From assembly GCF_016902445.1 (NCBI RefSeq), contig NZ_JACSNX010000017.1, positions 1 through 56,294 on the forward strand: DNA of 56,294 nucleotides. The letters run 5' to 3'. Positions within the stretch are counted from its first letter, which is position 1, and the number at the start of each line of letters is the position of its first letter. Below, one piece after another: positions 42,190 through 56,294 of the stretch. The notes under the pieces are model-generated. The model was not told where the DNA came from, ran no database searches, and worked only from the letters and a program-made list of their open reading frames with translations. The stretch comes from Oscillibacter valericigenes. GTDB taxonomy: Bacteria; Bacillota; Clostridia; Oscillospirales; Oscillospiraceae. The translations under genes were made by a program, and so were the position numbers.

Positions 42190-44295
42190 TCAGCCGTTGG
42201 ACTTCGTGCGGGTCTCCACGATCTTATCCCGGATATTCTTCGGAATCTCCACGTAGTGGCTGGGCTCCATGGTGTACTGGCCGCGGCCCTGGGTGCGGGA
42301 GCGCAGGTCCGTGGCGTAGCCGAACATCTCGGCCAGAGGCACATGGGCGTCGATCTGCTGGGCGCCGGGACGGGCCTCCAGCTGGATGATCTGGCCGCGG
42401 CGGCTGTTCAGGTCGCCGATGACGTCGCCCATATACTCATCGGGCACGATGACGCAGACCTTCATGATGGGCTCCAGCAGCGTGGGATCGGCCTTGCGGC
42501 AGGCCTCCTTGAAGGCCATGGAGCCGGCGATCTTGAACGCCATTTCGGAGGAGTCCACCTCGTGATAGGAGCCGTCGTACAGGGTGACCTTCACGTCCAC
42601 CACGGGGAAGCCGGCCACCACGCCGGCGTTCATGGCGCCCTGGATACCGGCGTCGACAGCCGGGATATACTCCTTGGGGATGGCGCCGCCCACGATGGCG
42701 TTGACAAACTCGTAGCCCTTGCCGGACTCGTTGGGCTCCACATGGATCTTGACATGGCCGTACTGGCCCTTGCCGCCGGACTGGCGGGCATACTTGGTGT
42801 CCTGATCCACAGCCTTCTTGATGGTCTCCTTGTAGGCGACCTGGGGGGCGCCCACGTTGGCCTCCACCTTGAACTCGCGCAGCAGGCGGTCCACGATGAT
42901 CTCCAGGTGCAGCTCGCCCATGCCGGCGATGATGGTCTGACCCGTCTCCTCGTCGGTGTAGGTCTTGAAGGTGGGGTCCTCCTCGGCCAGCTTGATCAGG
43001 CCCATGGTCATCTTCTCCTGGCCGGCCTTGGTCTTGGGCTCGATGGCCACGCGGATGACGGGCTCGGGGAACTCCATGGACTCCAGGATGATGGGTGCCT
43101 TTTCATCGCACAGGGTGTCACCGGTGGTGGTGTTCTTCAGACCCACAGCGGCCTCGATATCGCCGGAGAAGACCTCCTCGATATCCTCCCGGTGGTTGGC
43201 GTGCATCTGCAGGATCCGGCCGATGCGCTCCTTGACGTTCTTGGTGCTGTTCAGCACGGAGGAACCGGTGGTCAGATGGCCGGAATAGACGCGGAAGAAG
43301 CTCAGACGGCCCACATAGGGGTCAGTCATGATCTTGAACGCCAGGGCGGAGAAGGGGGCGTTGTCGTCCGCGGGACGCTCGTCCTCCTCGTCGGTCTTGG
43401 GGTTCACGCCCTTGATGGGCGGGATGTCCACGGGAGAGGGCATATAGTCCACGATGGCATCCAGCAGCTTCTGCACGCCCTTGTTCTTGTAGGACGTACC
43501 GCAGGTGACGGGCACCATCTCATTGGCGATGGTGGCCTTGCGGATGGCCGCCCGGATCTTTGCCTGGGGGACCTCCTCACCGGACAGATACGCCTCCATG
43601 ATGGACTCGTCCACCATGGACACGGCGTCCATCAGCTTCTCCCGGTACTCGTTGGCCAGATCCATCATATCCGCGGGGATGGGCTCCACGCGCATGTCCT
43701 TGCCCAGATCGTCGTAGTAGACGTCAGCGTCCATCTCGATCAGGTCGATGATGCCCTTGAAGGTATCCTCGCTGCCGATGGGGAGCTGGATGGGCACGGC
43801 GTTGCACTTCAGGCGCTCCTCGATCATGCGGAGCACGTTGTAGAAGTCAGCGCCCATGATGTCCATCTTGTTGACGTAGATCATCCGGGGAACATGGTAG
43901 TTGTCGGCCTGACGCCACACAGTCTCAGACTGGGGCTCCACGCCGCCCTTGGCGCACAGCACGGTGACAGAGCCGTCCAGCACGCGCAGGGAACGCTCCA
44001 CCTCTACGGTGAAGTCCACGTGGCCCGGCGTGTCGATGATGTTGATCCGGGTGGGCTTGAACTGGTTCTTGGAACCAGACCAGTAGCAGGTAGTGGCTGC
44101 GGACGTGATGGTGATGCCGCGCTCCTGCTCCTGGGCCATCCAGTCCATGGTGGCAGTGCCGTCATGGGTCTCACCGATCTTATAGTTCACACCGGTGTAG
44201 AACAAGATGCGCTCAGTGGTCGTCGTCTTGCCCGCGTCGATGTGAGCCATAATGCCGATATTGCGGGTATTTTCAAGCGGTGTTTTTCTCGGCAT
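42190..44295 (-). CDS. fusA: Translation elongation factor G
   Basis: The 701-residue translocase has AHIDAGKTT at 17-25, DTPGHVDF near 88-95, NKMD near 142-145 and the C-terminal EF-G domains III-V. It catalyses tRNA-mRNA movement and ribosome recycling. It starts 15 bases after rpsG. Confidence 0.98.
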   Translation of the reverse strand: MPRKTPLENTRNIGIMAHIDAGKTTTTERILFYTGVNYKIGETHDGTATMDWMAQEQERGITITSAATTCYWSGSKNQFKPTRINIIDTPGHVDFTVEVERSLRVLDGSVTVLCAKGGVEPQSETVWRQADNYHVPRMIYVNKMDIMGADFYNVLRMIEERLKCNAVPIQLPIGSEDTFKGIIDLIEMDADVYYDDLGKDMRVEPIPADMMDLANEYREKLMDAVSMVDESIMEAYLSGEEVPQAKIRAAIRKATIANEMVPVTCGTSYKNKGVQKLLDAIVDYMPSPVDIPPIKGVNPKTDEEDERPADDNAPFSALAFKIMTDPYVGRLSFFRVYSGHLTTGSSVLNSTKNVKERIGRILQMHANHREDIEEVFSGDIEAAVGLKNTTTGDTLCDEKAPIILESMEFPEPVIRVAIEPKTKAGQEKMTMGLIKLAEEDPTFKTYTDEETGQTIIAGMGELHLEIIVDRLLREFKVEANVGAPQVAYKETIKKAVDQDTKYARQSGGKGQYGHVKIHVEPNESGKGYEFVNAIVGGAIPKEYIPAVDAGIQGAMNAGVVAGFPVVDVKVTLYDGSYHEVDSSEMAFKIAGSMAFKEACRKADPTLLEPIMKVCVIVPDEYMGDVIGDLNSRRGQIIQLEARPGAQQIDAHVPLAEMFGYATDLRSRTQGRGQYTMEPSHYVEIPKNIRDKIVETRTKSNG

Positions 44296-44310
44296 ACTGA
44301 ATCTCCTAAC

Positions 44311-44781
44311 TTACCAGCGGAAATGGGCGAACGCCTTGTTGGCCTCAGCCGCCTTGTGGACTTCCTCACGCTTCTTCACGGCGCTGCCGGTGTTGTTGGC
44401 AGCGTCCATCAGCTCACCAGCCAGGCGCTCTGCCATGGTGCGCTCGCTGCGGGAGCGGGCGTAGGTGGTCAGCCAGCGCAGACCCAGGGTCGTGCGGCGG
44501 GCAGGACGGACCTCCATGGGGACCTGATAGGTGGCGCCGCCCACGCGGCGGGCCTTGACTTCCAGGCTGGGCATGATATTCTCCATAGCCTGGTTGAACA
44601 CTTCGATGGGGTCTTTCTCGGTCTTCTCCTTGATCTGGTCGAATGCACCGTAGACCACCTTCTGGGCCACGCCCTTCTTGCCATCCAGCATGACGCTGTT
44701 GATCAGCCGGGTGACCAGGACGGAGCCGTAAACGGGATCCGGCAGGATCTCTCTCTTGGGAACATTACCTCTTCTGGGCAC
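44311..44781 (-). CDS. rpsG: 30S ribosomal protein S7 (uS7)
   Basis: The 156-residue protein begins [19 protein letters not shown] after a GTG start at 44781 preceded by AAGGAGGGAAGCATA. A longer frame from an upstream ATG adds six residues including the ribosome site, so the GTG start is preferred. It binds the 3' major domain of 16S rRNA and is a primary assembly protein. It lies between rpsL and fusA as in other bacteria. Confidence 0.97.
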   Translation of the reverse strand: MPRRGNVPKREILPDPVYGSVLVTRLINSVMLDGKKGVAQKVVYGAFDQIKEKTEKDPIEVFNQAMENIMPSLEVKARRVGGATYQVPMEVRPARRTTLGLRWLTTYARSRSERTMAERLAGELMDAANNTGSAVKKREEVHKAAEANKAFAHFRW

Positions 44782-44934
44782 TATGCTTCCCTCCTTCATA
44801 ATGATTCTATGATCTCATAGGTACTCAAAAGGCGTATTTCAGCCTTCCGTGAATGCCTGCCAAAGAGGTCGTCCCGGCGGCCCGGGGGCCGCCATCTATA
44901 TAAACCTGTTCGGCAAAGCTTTCAGTTTGCAGAC

Positions 44935-45351
44935 TTACTTCTGCTTGGGCCGCTTGGCGCCGTACTTGGAACGGCCCTGCATACGGCCGGAGACGCCCTG
45001 GGTATCCAGCGTACCGCGGATGATGTGGTAACGGACACCGGGGAGGTCCTTGACACGGCCACCGCGGATCATGACGACGGAGTGCTCCTGCAGGGAGTGG
45101 CCCACGCCGGGAATGTAAGCGGTGACTTCGTAGCCGTTGGTCAGACGCACACGGGCGATCTTACGCAGGGCGGAGTTGGGCTTCTTGGGGGTCGCGGTTC
45201 TCACGGCGGTGCACACGCCTCTCTTCTGGGGAGAAGGCAGATCGGTTGTCTTGTTCTTCAGGGTGTTCAGACCAAACTGCAGAGCGGGAGAAGTGGACTT
45301 GTAGGAAGCCTGTTCTCTTCCTTTACGGACCAGCTGGTTAAAAGTAGGCAT
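44935..45351 (-). CDS. rpsL: 30S ribosomal protein S12 (uS12)
   Basis: The 138-residue decoding-centre protein begins [13 protein letters not shown]. The streptomycin-sensitive residues are wild type: the lysine in [11 protein letters not shown] and the one in [11 protein letters not shown]. It lies 153 bases upstream of rpsG. Confidence 0.98.
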   Translation of the reverse strand: MPTFNQLVRKGREQASYKSTSPALQFGLNTLKNKTTDLPSPQKRGVCTAVRTATPKKPNSALRKIARVRLTNGYEVTAYIPGVGHSLQEHSVVMIRGGRVKDLPGVRYHIIRGTLDTQGVSGRMQGRSKYGAKRPKQK

Positions 45352-45453
45352 TCGGTGTATTTCTCCTTTCTTTCATAATTTCGCTGCCGTGTGACCACGA
45401 CAGTCCTTATTTTTTACGGAACGCGGTGAAGCTATTCCGAAAAAAACCATTTT

Positions 45454-45699
45454 TCAAGCGGAGAGGACCGCCACCACAGAGGCGCCCACGCTGATCCGGC
45501 ACGCCTCTCCCAGCTGGGCGAGGGTGTAGTCCGTCTCCACGGGGATGCCGGCCTCCGCACAGCTGGCGGCCACCGGCTCGGTAATGGCGGGATCGGCGTC
45601 ACAGGCGAGATACACCCGCTTGGCCCGTCCCTCCCGGATCGCCTTGCGGGACTGCTTCACGCCGATGACTTTCTCCTGGGAAGCAAGTTCCGTGATCAC
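45454..45699 (-). CDS. L7Ae-family ribosomal/K-turn-binding protein (YbxF-like)
   Basis: The 81-residue protein of the L7Ae/L30e fold has KVIGVKQSRKAIREGRAKRVYLACDADP and the closing C-RISVGASVVAVL. Bacillus YbxF, between rpoC and rpsL in the same place, binds kink-turn RNA. The GTG at 45699 follows CAGGAGGAATTCCC; an ATG 30 codons upstream lies before this site and is unlikely. It heads the rpsL-rpsG-fusA-tuf run. Confidence 0.88.
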   Translation of the reverse strand: MITELASQEKVIGVKQSRKAIREGRAKRVYLACDADPAITEPVAASCAEAGIPVETDYTLAQLGEACRISVGASVVAVLSA

Positions 45700-45760
45700 G
45701 GGAATTCCTCCTGAAACGCATGGCAAAATCCGCAGATCTTGAATATCCGCGCATTTTTGG

Positions 45761-45789
45761 ATTATACCATGGGGAAACATATCCGTCAA
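45761..45789 (-). promoter_or_regulatory. Promoter of the L7Ae-rpsL-rpsG-fusA-tuf operon
   Basis: Minus-strand TTGACG and TATAAT are 17 bp apart. It lies between the rpoC terminator and the L7Ae-like gene, so the str operon is transcribed independently of rpoBC. Confidence 0.85.
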
Positions 45790-45878
45790 GACGTTTTTCG
45801 GTAAAAAATTCCCATTTCATGGACTGTGCGTGCGCGCCCCGGCACATACGAGCCGGCCTGCCCCGCCCCGGCAGGCAA

Positions 45879-45910
45879 AGAGAGCCGGACCCGTCAGGGT
45901 CCGGCTCTCT
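45879..45910 (-). terminator. Terminator of rpoBC
   Basis: A perfect 14-bp stem (45879-45892 with 45897-45910) with a 4-base loop is followed on the minus strand by TTTGCC. The U run is short, but the stem is very strong. Confidence 0.8.
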
Positions 45911-45934
45911 CCATCGGTTCTCAGGCGTGTCTGC

Positions 45935-49723
<3,789 letters not shown>

Positions 49724-49784
49724 CTTGCGATTTCCTCCTTACATGATCCAGAATTGTTGAGTTGACGAACAATACGATCCTGGA

Positions 49785-53486
<3,702 letters not shown>

Positions 53487-53687
53487 CTTCTCATTCACCT
53501 TTCTTCTGTGCGCCCCGCCCTGTCCTGCCGGGCGCGTGGTTTTTCGGGTGGCGCGGCCAGGAATGATACGCACGGTGTCGTTGTTAAAATTCCTGTATCC
53601 CGCTCTTGCATTGTTCTGGGAAATATGCTATCGTTATCTCAACGATAGAAAATGGCGGAGTATCCTCTGCCATCATATAAGCGTCTT
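53487..53687 (-). other. 5' leader of rpoB
   Basis: About 190 nt of untranslated leader lies between the promoter and rpoB. It contains a stem-loop CTATCGTT/AACGATAG (53628-53635 with 53641-53648). The rplKAJL genes that usually precede rpoB are not here, so this leader may carry the control for rpoBC. No known element was recognised. Confidence 0.6.
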
Positions 53688-53716
53688 ATTTTACCATGGT
53701 TTTTTTCCTCTGTCAA
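53688..53716 (-). promoter_or_regulatory. Promoter of rpoBC
   Basis: Minus-strand TTGACA and TAAAAT are 17 bp apart. Confidence 0.85.
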
Positions 53717-53728
53717 GGGGAATTTGGC

Positions 53729-53759
53729 AGCGGCTGGGGATTGCTCCCGCCGCTTTTTT
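53729..53759 (+). terminator. Plus-strand terminator with no gene before it
   Basis: AGCGGC (53729-53734) pairs with GCCGCT (53749-53754), with GGG/CCC extending the stem, followed by six T. The nearest sequence to the left on this strand is antisense to rpoB and its leader. Confidence 0.6.
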
Positions 53760-53785
53760 GTTGCCCTGCGGGCAAACGTGCGGAA

Positions 53786-53817
53786 AAGGGGCCCCATCCA
53801 GGTGGATGGGGCCCCTT
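53786..53817 (-). terminator. Terminator of the small membrane protein gene
   Basis: A perfect 15-bp stem (53786-53800 with 53803-53817) is followed on the minus strand by TTCCGC after the paired TT. It lies 13 bases after the stop. Confidence 0.8.
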
Positions 53818-53830
53818 CTGGTGCGCTGGA

Positions 53831-54016
53831 TCACTCGTACAGCTCCTCGTCGGCGTAGTCGTCGTACTCAGAGCCGAACTTCCGGGCCAGCCGCTTTTTC
53901 ATGCCGCTGCAGCCCACGCTGAGGTCATGCCAGCCGCCGATCAGCAGGCAGACGACCGCCGCGAATGCCAGGCTGGCGCCGATGATCTTCAAGACCATGC
54001 TTGCAGTTTTGTTCAT
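53831..54016 (-). CDS. Small single-helix membrane protein of unknown function
   Basis: The 61-residue protein begins MNKTASMVLKIIGASLAFAA. One membrane helix (about 7-30) is followed by a segment with one Cys (LSVGCSGMKKRLARKFGSE) and an acidic tail YDDYADEELYE. The ATG at 54016 follows CAGGAGGAGTATT. It has its own promoter and terminator. I do not know its function; small proteins of this layout are frequent in Clostridia. Confidence 0.75.
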   Translation of the reverse strand: MNKTASMVLKIIGASLAFAAVVCLLIGGWHDLSVGCSGMKKRLARKFGSEYDDYADEELYE

Positions 54017-54066
54017 AATACTCCTCCTGTTTCGGTACACTGGCCGTCACCGTTGGGATTTGTTTC

Positions 54067-54095
54067 ATCATACACCTTCCGCCGGGGTTTGACAA
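54067..54095 (-). promoter_or_regulatory. Promoter of the small membrane protein gene
   Basis: Minus-strand TTGTCA and TATGAT with 17 bp spacing. A CTGCCCC/GGGGCAG hairpin without a U run lies just upstream, possibly the end of the HNH transcript. Confidence 0.78.
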
Positions 54096-54198
54096 CTGTT
54101 TTCTGCGCAGGCCGCAAAGGTCCGCGCCCTGCTGCCCCGGCGGCGGGGCAGCGTATCTATGGTGCCATGATCCGTCCGTTTTATTTCAGCGGAACATC

Positions 54199-54747
54199 CT
54201 ATTTTCCCTGCCAGAATCCGTTCCGGCTGATGCAGGACGCGACCTGATGCCCTGTCTCCAGGCCATGCCGCCTGTCGTACTCCTTGAACAGCATCCGCTG
54301 CAGGCCCGCCAGCGTGGCCACGTTCAAATGGGGATCCCCGAAATGATAGGATGCGCCCTGAGCCACCTCATTCCGGATCTCCCGGACCTCCGGGTCATCC
54401 AGCCGGAGATCCCGGCTGCTGAACTCCTCCATCACAGAGACACCGTAGATCTTTTTATATTCCTCCATCCCCTGGATGTCCCAGAACGTGTCGTACAGCG
54501 GCACGCTGTAGGCCCGCAGCCAGTCCCACATGATCTCCGGGTCCGCCACGTTCGGATTGTCCAGGTGGCAGCGCTTGCACAGGATGACAAAATTGGATGG
54601 GACGTCCTCGCCGCCCAGGGAATCGGGGACGATGTGGCAGCGCTCCAGTCTGCGCCGGCAGCCGCAGCGCCAGCACCGCTCGTGGGCCTCCGCGAAATCG
54701 ACGCTCAGGCCGCTTTCATCTGTGTGCCGCGCCCAATAAGTGCACAA
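54199..54747 (-). CDS. HNH endonuclease-like protein
   Basis: The 182-residue protein has a zinc-HNH core near the start: CWRCGCRRRLERCHIVPDSL, then LGG and NFVILCKRCHLDN. Two C-x2-C pairs bind zinc and the His of ERCHIVP is the metal-centre candidate. The remaining 100 residues are helical with no known domain. HNH proteins of this size occur as lone cryptic genes or in defence or phage units; no such partner is next to it. The only start in frame is TTG at 54747, 2 bases after the rlmD stop, with no good ribosome site, so translation may depend on rlmD. Confidence 0.75.
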   Translation of the reverse strand: MCTYWARHTDESGLSVDFAEAHERCWRCGCRRRLERCHIVPDSLGGEDVPSNFVILCKRCHLDNPNVADPEIMWDWLRAYSVPLYDTFWDIQGMEEYKKIYGVSVMEEFSSRDLRLDDPEVREIRNEVAQGASYHFGDPHLNVATLAGLQRMLFKEYDRRHGLETGHQVASCISRNGFWQGK

Positions 54748-54749
54748 TT

Positions 54750-56147
54750 TCAGGGATGGTCGTTCGGATCTGTTTTCTCGCCATAGTCTGTATCCCTCCC
54801 GATCGATCTCTCCAGCAGCACCACGCTCTCCACGTGGCGGGTGCCGGGGAACATGTCCACGGCGCAGGCCCGGACGGCCCGGTAGCCCAGCTCGCCGAAC
54901 CGCTTCACGTCCCGGCCCAGGGTGGCGGGGTCACAGGAGACGTACACCACCCGCGCCGGCCCCATGGCGGCGATGGAGCCGATCACCTCCGGCGCCAGCC
55001 CCTTCCGGGGCGGGTCCACGGTGATGACGTCCGGCCGCAGGCCCTCCGCCTCCAGCCTGGCGGCCGCCTCCGCCGCATCGCCGCAGAAGAACTCCGCGTT
55101 TTCGATGTGGTTCCGGGCGGCGTTCTCCTCCGCGTCCCGGATGGCCGCCGGCACGATCTCCGCGCCGATGACCCGTTTGGCCCGCTTCGCCAAACACAGC
55201 GTGATGGTGCCGATGCCGCAGTACAGGTCCACCACCGTCTCTGTCCCGGTGAGCCCGGCATACGCCAGGGCCCTGCCGTACAGCACCTCCGCCTGGTCCC
55301 GGTTCACCTGGTAGAACGAGGGCACCGACAGCTTGAACGCCAGGCCGCAGAGGGTGTCCATCAGGAAATCCTGCCCCCAGAGGGTGCGGTACTTCTCCCC
55401 CAGGATCACATTGCCCCGCTTTGTGTTGCTGTTCACCAGCACGCCCACGGTATGGGGCACGGCGGCGCAGACGTAGGCCGCCAGCTCCGGCTCCCGGGGG
55501 GCCTGTTTTCCGTTGATGACCACGCAGCAGAGGCTCTCGCCCTTTTGGTTCACCCGGACGTAAATGTGCCGCACCAGCCCCCTGCCGGCGGTCTCGTCAT
55601 AGGCGGGGATCTTGTAGCGGCGCATCCACTCCCCCACCGCCGCGGCGGTTTTGTCCGCCGCCTCGGGCTGGATCAGGCACCGCTTCACCGGCACCACCTG
55701 GTGGCTCCGGGCCCGGTAAAAGCCGATGGCGCCGCCGGCCCCCACGGGGTACTGGCTCTTGTTGCGGTAGTGCAGGGGGTTCTTGGCCCCCAGGATCTCC
55801 TCCACCTGGACATCGGCGCCCCCCAGGCGGGTCAGGGCGTCCTGGACCCGCTGGCGCTTGGCCCGCAGCTCCTCCGGATAGGTCAGGTGCTGGAAGTCAC
55901 AACCGCCGCACTGGCCGTAATAGGGGCACTCCGGCGCCGCCCGGTCGGGAGATGGCTTGTAGATCTTCACGATCTCCCCCGCGGCGGCGGTCTTCATCAC
56001 CTTGGTGATCTTCAGGTCGATGGTCTCCCCCCGGACGGCCTGGGGGACGAACACCACGGCGCCGTCCAGGCGGACGATGCCCAGGCCCTCGCTGGAGTAG
56101 CCCTCCACCGTGCCGGTGTAGATTTGATTTTCATGAAGTCGGTCCAT
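54750..56147 (-). CDS. rlmD: 23S rRNA m5U methyltransferase (RlmD/RlmCD family)
   Basis: The 465-residue enzyme has a TRAM domain (1-60), the iron-sulfur cysteines C74, C80 and C83 (CPYYGQCGGC) with a fourth near 158, and a SAM methyltransferase domain: VDLYCGIGTITL, then DPPRKGL and the catalytic Cys in VYVSCDPATL. It makes 5-methyluridine in 23S rRNA (U1939 and, in Firmicutes RlmCD, also U747). The ATG at 56147 follows CCGGAGGTATCT; an in-frame extension runs through the repeat copy C. It precedes the HNH gene. Confidence 0.93.
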   Translation of the reverse strand: MDRLHENQIYTGTVEGYSSEGLGIVRLDGAVVFVPQAVRGETIDLKITKVMKTAAAGEIVKIYKPSPDRAAPECPYYGQCGGCDFQHLTYPEELRAKRQRVQDALTRLGGADVQVEEILGAKNPLHYRNKSQYPVGAGGAIGFYRARSHQVVPVKRCLIQPEAADKTAAAVGEWMRRYKIPAYDETAGRGLVRHIYVRVNQKGESLCCVVINGKQAPREPELAAYVCAAVPHTVGVLVNSNTKRGNVILGEKYRTLWGQDFLMDTLCGLAFKLSVPSFYQVNRDQAEVLYGRALAYAGLTGTETVVDLYCGIGTITLCLAKRAKRVIGAEIVPAAIRDAEENAARNHIENAEFFCGDAAEAAARLEAEGLRPDVITVDPPRKGLAPEVIGSIAAMGPARVVYVSCDPATLGRDVKRFGELGYRAVRACAVDMFPGTRHVESVVLLERSIGRDTDYGEKTDPNDHP

Positions 56148-56155
56148 AGATACCT

Positions 56156-56294
56156 CCGGGGGTGCGTCCCATTGGACGCGGGAATTCAGCCATGCTGATG
56201 GCTGGGCAGATGCGCCCCCCATTTTCTTTTTGAAACATCAAAAAGAAAATGCGCCGCGCCCGGTGGAAAAGAAAAAATGTTCGGCGGGTCGGTC
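56156..56294 (+). repeat. Intergenic structured repeat, copy C (cut by the window end)
   Basis: It shares with copy A the order GGGGTGCGTCCCAT, a variable hairpin (CAGCCAT/ATGGCTG), GATGCGCCCCCCATT, a perfect 14-bp stem-loop (56220-56233 with 56238-56251) and GCGCCGCGCCCGGTG. The left end lies just upstream of the rlmD ribosome site. Confidence 0.82.

Noticed and set aside
44935..45351. Streptomycin-resistance change in rpsL
   Set aside because: The two usual lysines and their context are wild type.

Overview
The window reads as a chromosomal segment from a GC-rich, strictly anaerobic Clostridia member, most likely an Oscillospiraceae gut bacterium of the Oscillibacter/Flavonifractor/Lawsonibacter/Dysosmobacter type. 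The evidence is the visibly high GC, Firmicutes-type Shine-Dalgarno sites, a ferredoxin-dependent oxoacid oxidoreductase tail, a T-box leader, TrmFO and YlmH proteins, and an rpoBC-L7Ae-rpsL-rpsG-fusA-tuf cluster. The genus call is inference. Most of the DNA is housekeeping chromosome coded on the minus strand. I saw no prophage, CRISPR array, transposase, rRNA or tRNA gene.

Layout. 0-7.3 kb: end of a 2-oxoacid:ferredoxin oxidoreductase beta subunit, an HpcH/HpaI aldolase, a reverse cluster (XpaC-like membrane protein, DUF896, DUF4177, YlmH, ABC exporter), a zinc-ribbon/Ig/SH3 surface protein and uridine kinase. 7.3-11.2 kb: birA, then a tight reverse operon NUDIX-GNAT(frameshifted)-DUF3783-DUF523, then a TipA-type MerR regulator with its own operator and an internal translation start. 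11.2-19 kb: a P-type cation ATPase under a yybP-ykoY (Mn2+) riboswitch, an APC permease, YjbQ diverging from a nitrilase/MGMT pair through a near-symmetric promoter, and an aminotransferase under a T-box leader. 19-26 kb: ftsK/spoIIIE, uppP, rnc, acpP, plsX, trmFO.

26.1-27.5 kb is the only accessory-looking stretch. It holds two inverted copies of a structured intergenic repeat, an AT-richer XRE repressor and a divergent small protein sharing a palindromic operator. A third repeat copy lies at the right edge of the window (56.2 kb). 27.5-40.8 kb: topA, dprA, a SpoU methyltransferase, lysS, greA, an unknown protein, an M23 hydrolase with ftsEX, a CdaR/PucR-like regulator, rsuA and a DUF4830 protein. 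40.9-53.7 kb: tuf, fusA, rpsG, rpsL, the L7Ae-like protein, rpoC and rpoB (all minus). 53.8-56.3 kb: a small membrane protein, an HNH protein and RlmD.

Working together: ftsE-ftsX-M23 form a cell-wall hydrolysis module. acpP/plsX supply fatty acid and phospholipid synthesis. greA-lysS and the rpo/str cluster form the gene-expression core. The most unusual signals are regulatory: the covarying repeat family, the TipAS-like internal start, the Mn riboswitch on an ATPase, the T-box with a likely alanine specifier, and several promoter-embedded palindromes. All calls are from reading the sequence; no database search was run.
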